Part shown: positions 60,601 through 64,000 of the stretch, piece after piece
How the letters are laid out: the number at the start of each line of letters is the position of its first letter
Numbering within the stretch: the first letter of the stretch is position 1
DNA from: Lytechinus pictus
Taxonomy: Eukaryota > Echinodermata > Echinoidea > Temnopleuroida > Toxopneustidae
Assembly (NCBI RefSeq): GCF_037042905.1
Contig: NC_087257.1
Span: forward strand, 24,875,501 to 24,939,500
Direction: 5' to 3'
Length of the DNA: 64,000 nucleotides
Program-made: the position numbers and the translations under genes
The notes under the pieces: model-generated
What the model saw: the letters and a program-made list of their open reading frames with translations, nothing else
Database searches by the model: none
Told to the model about the DNA's origin: nothing

Positions 60601-61791
60601 AGAGAGAGGGAGATGGGGGGGATAGTAGTCTGCTGTGCAAACCCTTCACTCGAGTAAAGGGTCTGAATTGCAGCCTACTCATGCCTTGTGTACTGAAGGC
60701 CCTCTAAACAGCAAGTTTTGTATGTGCTAGTCTTTGCATGGAGACACACTTGTTGATCAAAGTTTCAATCAGGGTCTGTGCCTGCAGACTAGGGAGATAG
60801 GGGGGGGGTATTATAGGAAGGGAGAGGGTGGATGGGTGTGAGAAAATAAGAAAAGGTTGGAGACAGGGGTACATAGGGAAAGACAGGTAGAGAGAGAAAG
60901 ACAAACAGACATACGAGGAGAGAGACCAAGAGAGAATGAGAAATGGTGAAATGAGAGAAGGGTAAAGAGGTTGAAGGAGAGAGGGGTATACAGGTGTAGG
61001 GGTGATAAAACATCTCCAAAACAACTTTTTGCAATTTTTTTTCATTAAATTTCTAACCTCTTACCGGGATGTGGTGGTTTCGCCCATGGGCGTCAGCGCA
61101 AGGGATTATCTTTTGTTCATAGGGGGGACATCTATTGTTGCGTCCCCCCTAAACACAAAAGATAATCTCCTGCACTGACGCCCATGGTTTCGCCCATTGA
61201 AGAATCGGACGGGGGTGGGGTGGTTGGTTGGGGGATGGTGATATAATACCAGAAGTTGAATGACATGACATTCGAAGAATTTATTACATACACAAGAAAA
61301 GTAGTAGGACGAGGGAAATGACGAGGATTTCCTTACAATGAAATCATTGTTGATTCAAATCTGTAAGACTGAGATGCAGAAAGCTGATTCACGAATATTT
61401 TTTCTCATCCAACTTATTTATAATAAATTTGATGTGTAAAAACTATTGAGGGGGAAAACACTGGTGCAAAGTGTGATTCTTTAAAGTATATCTTTTAAAG
61501 AAAATCGTAGCTTATCATTATGTATATAAAATAAAAATGAACAAAAACTTGTTTAAAGGCTAAATAATGAAACAACCATCTAAAAAGTTTAATTTTACCT
61601 GAACTGCCGCCGTAGCTCACCGTTTGTCTGCAACACAAATCCGTTCGTTTCGGGGGCGCCCTGGGTCCGAAGCCCGTGGTGGTACCCCGCCAGTATGGTC
61701 CCGTACCCCGTCCTCCTGATATACCCCATTGCCCCGCCGCTCTGCTGAGGCAAGCAAGTACTGTTGCTACAAAAATGTTCAATTTCACCAT
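57403..61791 (-). CDS. Secreted fibrinogen-related protein (FReD 2)
   Basis: Four exons (61791-61599, 59090-58942, 58339-58072, 57662-57403) join in phases 1, 0, 1 into 289 codons plus stop. Features in order: a signal peptide (MVKLNIFVATVLACLSRAAG, mature start QW as in FReD 1); a short Gly/Arg-rich linker without the 14-residue repeats; the CC pair (TDLCCRQT); and a full fibrinogen C-terminal domain with KNCKDILEFGGGRDGVYTV, GGGWTVIQRR, GFGFLDGEFWLGLEWIH, the calcium-loop STFDADNDRW and [16 protein letters not shown]. The start is the ATG at 61791; upstream in-frame codons are non-ATG. It is most likely a secreted oligomeric lectin of ficolin type; ligand and function are inferred. It is flanked by inverted copies of a 0.95-kb repeat. 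Confidence 0.9.
58072..58339 (-). CDS. FReD 2 exon 3: core of fibrinogen domain
   Basis: The acceptor is TATCCCAG|GTAATTC and the donor is ACCGCAG|GTAAAA; 268 nt, the same length as in FReD 1. It encodes VIQRRFNGNLNFYRGW, GFLDGEFWLGLEWIH, QGPTEVRIDLQDFQ and a C-terminal RRYDPSSTAG. Confidence 0.92.
58942..59090 (-). CDS. FReD 2 exon 2: start of fibrinogen domain
   Basis: The acceptor is GCATGCAG|TGCCCG and the donor is TGGACG|GTAAGA; 149 nt, identical in length and phase to exon 2 of FReD 1. It encodes VPLAKNCKDILEFGGGRDGV, YVSDLESCSKREVYCDQ and GGGWT. Confidence 0.92.
59424..59605 (-). repeat. SINE 3' part, minus orientation
   Basis: The reverse complement carries the same body (GGTGAATGGGTACCTGGCAG, AGCTCGAGCTAAAACCGGGG) and an extended tail with CGCCTCGGAATAG and GCGCTTTATAAATGC. 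The tRNA head is missing, i.e. 5'-truncated. Confidence 0.75.
60626..60791. mobile_element. TAGTCTGC-ended dispersed repeat, copy 2 (FReD 2 intron 1)
   Basis: Same body and ends as the copy at 34343, in the same orientation but a different intron, so the two insertions are independent of the gene duplication. A GA tract precedes both copies. Confidence 0.75.
61084..61187. repeat. Long hairpin flanked by ATGGTTTCGCCCAT-like direct repeats
   Basis: CCATGGGCGTCAGCGCA and GATTATCTTTTG with AGGGGGGAC pair with GTCCCCCCT, CAAAAGATAATC and TGCACTGACGCCCATGG, leaving a loop of about 12 nt. It sits in FReD 2 intron 1. Confidence 0.88.
61599..61791 (-). CDS. FReD 2 exon 1: signal peptide and CC motif
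   Basis: ATG at 61791-61789; donor AGTTCAG|GTAAAA; 193 nt, ending in phase 1. It encodes the signal peptide, a Gly/Arg/Thr-rich linker (GGRGTGPYWRG) and LCCRQT. A TATATTATATG stretch lies about 35-45 bp upstream (minus strand), a possible TATA region. Confidence 0.85.
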
Positions 61792-61799
61792 ATTCACCA

Positions 61800-62650
61800 A
61801 TGTTAAAACTATAAGCTCTAGTCATTCATATAATATACATAACTTTTGAGAAAAAAGGTCATATTAGACTAACAGCTGACTCGCGGAATAAAACTTGTGT
61901 ACTCTCTGATCAACCAAACTGGAGCTTCCCAACATACCTAAGGTATCTTGAATCCTAGTGCGTTTGTGGTGTGACTCAGCACAAGGGGGATATTCTAAAT
62001 TACCCCTACGACAGAGAAGGATTGGGCCGAACGATATAGAAATAAACTTAGTATTACTTGTTTATATCATCCAGTTCAAACAATTACAGGAAAACATAAT
62101 TAAACAACCTGTATTCTACAGGGCAGGCCTATTGAGCATAGTCCTTTACAAGAGCGACCACAAACATTAAAACAGGTCATATTCATTTTTCTTAACAATG
62201 AATTTTTAAACATTTGTTTAAACGTTTAAACCACAGAATCAGTTTTGATTTATCCTTCTTTTGGGGACATTGTGTTTTTTTCCAAATAGTTATACACAAA
62301 AAAGTGTCTTTTCCATAAACGCTTTCTTTCTTGGTCTTCCCTTCTTCTTAAATTCTCTCAATTTTCTTATTACTTGTGAAAAAAAATCTAAGGAGGGGAA
62401 GGTGTCGACCCTTTTCCCCATAGCCTTGCCTATTAAAGAGGGAGAAAGAGAGGGAGAGAGAAGAAGATGAAAAAGATGAAGAAGAAGAAGAAGAACGAAA
62501 GAAAGAAAAAGAAGAAGAGAGGGATGCAAATTATGTCATTGTTTAGAAAGACAGATATTAAATCTCAATATAGAATTTAATTGAGATAAGTGAGGAGATT
62601 CTTTTCGTTAAAAGAAATCGACAAAAAGAGCCCGAAAAGAGTCGAGACAA
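61800..62650. other. FReD 2 5' flank
   Basis: Presumed promoter side. TATATTATATG about 40 bp upstream of the ATG (minus) is the only core-promoter-like word. A GAA tract lies at 62455-62520. Confidence 0.35.
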
Positions 62651-62655
62651 ATAAA

Positions 62656-63594
62656 CAAGTGGAATGCCTCTGGCCGTCTCACCTGCATCACGCGATTCAA
62701 TATAGCAGCAGTGCTGATTTTGAAAACTACTATAACTCGCACAAGATGTTCAGTGATACTTGGTTACTCTTATTTCCACGTTTTATGAACTAGACCAATA
62801 CACTTATAGAGATATGATGGCAATTCAACAAATACCCCCAACGTGGCCAAAGTTCTTTGACCTTACATGACCTTTGACCTTGATCATGTGACCTGAAACT
62901 CGCACAGGATGTTCAGTGATACTTGATTACTATTATGTCCAAGTTTTATGAACTAGACCAACACACTTTCAAATTTATGGCTGTAATTCAACAAATACCC
63001 CAATTTGGCCAAAGTTCATTGACCCTAAATGACCTTTGACCTTGATCATGTGACCTGAAACTTGCACAGGATGTTCAGTAATACTTGATTACTATTATGT
63101 CCAAGTTTCATGAATCAGATCCATAAACTTTCAAAGTTATGATGGTAATTCAACAGATACCCCCAATTCGGCCAAAGTTCATTGACCCTAAATGACCTTT
63201 GACCTTGGTCATGTGACGTGAAACTCATGCAGGATGTTCAGTGATACTTGATTAACCTTATGTATAAGTTTCATGAACTAGGTCCATATATTTTCTAAGT
63301 TATGATGACATTTCAAAAACTTAACCTTAGGTTAAGATTTTGATGTTGATTCCCCCAACATGGTCTAAGTTCATTGACCCTAAATGACCTTTGACCTTGG
63401 TCATGTGACATGAAACTCAGGCAGGATGTTCAGTAATACTTGATTAACCTTATGGCCAAGTTTCATGAACTAGGTCCATATACTTTCTAAGTTATGCTGT
63501 GATTTCATGTCGTTTACAACGCCGCCGCCGCCGCCGTCGCCGTCGGAAAAGCGGCGCCTATAGTCTCACTCTGCTATGCAGGTGAGACAAAAAC
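62656..63594 (-). mobile_element. DR1-bearing element, copy 2 (inverted)
   Basis: Reverse complement of the copy at 46874, with the same unit order and spacings (TGACCTTTGACCT at 62868, 63030, 63193, 63385) and the same flanking tail CAAGTGGAATGCCTCTGGCC. Nearly identical over long stretches, implying recent activity. Confidence 0.85.
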
Positions 63595-64000
63595 CTATAT
63601 ATTCAACTGTTGTTTTTTAGGCTTAATTTGAATGCTTTGTAACAAAGAAAATTCACTCTATTGAGTACATTTTTACTGTTTGATCTCAAGCAATGACAAT
63701 TATATAACGTTTTTTAATGTTTATGTTCATTCTCATTGATCATATAATTGATTGCATTTTTTTATTTATTGTTATTCAATAAAGAGAACCACGTGGAAGG
63801 GGGAAAATTACCAAAGACTTATTAAAACCTATATTATCTATGATATTCATTCATATAGGATTAGCGAGGATAATAATGCAGACAACGTGCAAAAAAGAAA
63901 AATATCTTTCAAATAGTGGGGCGTGTGGCAATTAAACTTGATCTAGATGACAGGTTTCTTAAGCCTTGCCTTAATTAGATAGAACTATCAAGCAATAGAG
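63595..64000. other. Window end, nothing recognised
   Basis: AT-rich DNA with no exon or structured repeat seen. Confidence 0.4.

Overview
This is eukaryotic, intron-rich, AT-rich nuclear DNA. It most likely comes from a marine invertebrate deuterostome, and an echinoderm such as a sea urchin is my best guess. The reasons are: long GT-AG introns; a conserved animal gene (LSM12) split into five coding exons; two ficolin-like fibrinogen-domain lectin genes; a tRNA-derived SINE; and a dense load of short inverted-repeat (MITE or foldback) elements and microsatellites. The organism is an inference. I see no bacterial, phage or CRISPR features.

Layout. From 1 to about 17.85 kb I can identify no gene. 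This part holds (CAT)n microsatellites, a SINE copy, several MITE-like elements, a roughly 212-bp degenerate tandem array (7.4-8.6 kb) and a GC-richer, repeat-poor block (9.6-11.25 kb). From 17.9 to 25.1 kb lies LSM12 on the + strand. Its five coding exons join into a 181-residue frame with consistent phases, preceded by a perfect NRF1-type palindrome and a start-codon context close to the TISU consensus. From 25.1 to 31.9 kb is intergenic DNA with MITEs and one isolated exon-like segment.

From 31.9 to 44.2 kb, on the - strand, is a four-exon secreted fibrinogen-related protein (FReD) gene of 346 residues, with a Gln/Pro/Gly-rich 14-residue repeat at its N-terminus. From 44.2 to 57.4 kb is a repeat-dominated intergenic region: a TATC microsatellite, a GTGCAAA-rich element in two inverted copies (one split by another insertion), and a degenerate 'GTCTGGAGTAAAGACTA' array. 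From 57.4 to 61.8 kb, also on the - strand, is a second FReD gene of 289 residues. It has the same intron phases and identical internal exon lengths (149 and 268 nt), so the two are tandem paralogues. The last 1.5 kb is mostly a second, inverted copy of a roughly 0.95-kb element that also occurs at 46.9-47.9 kb, so the two copies bracket the second FReD gene.

How it fits together. LSM12 looks like a housekeeping RNA-associated gene and is unrelated to its neighbours. The two FReD genes encode secreted, probably oligomeric lectins, plausibly of innate immunity. They share a fold, and their N-termini have diverged. The most unusual non-genic signal is the bracketing element. Each copy carries four perfect AGGTCA-A-AGGTCA direct repeats (DR1 nuclear-receptor half-site arrangement), each followed by a third half-site in DR4 spacing. 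Part of the window also provides an unoccupied-site comparison for that element.
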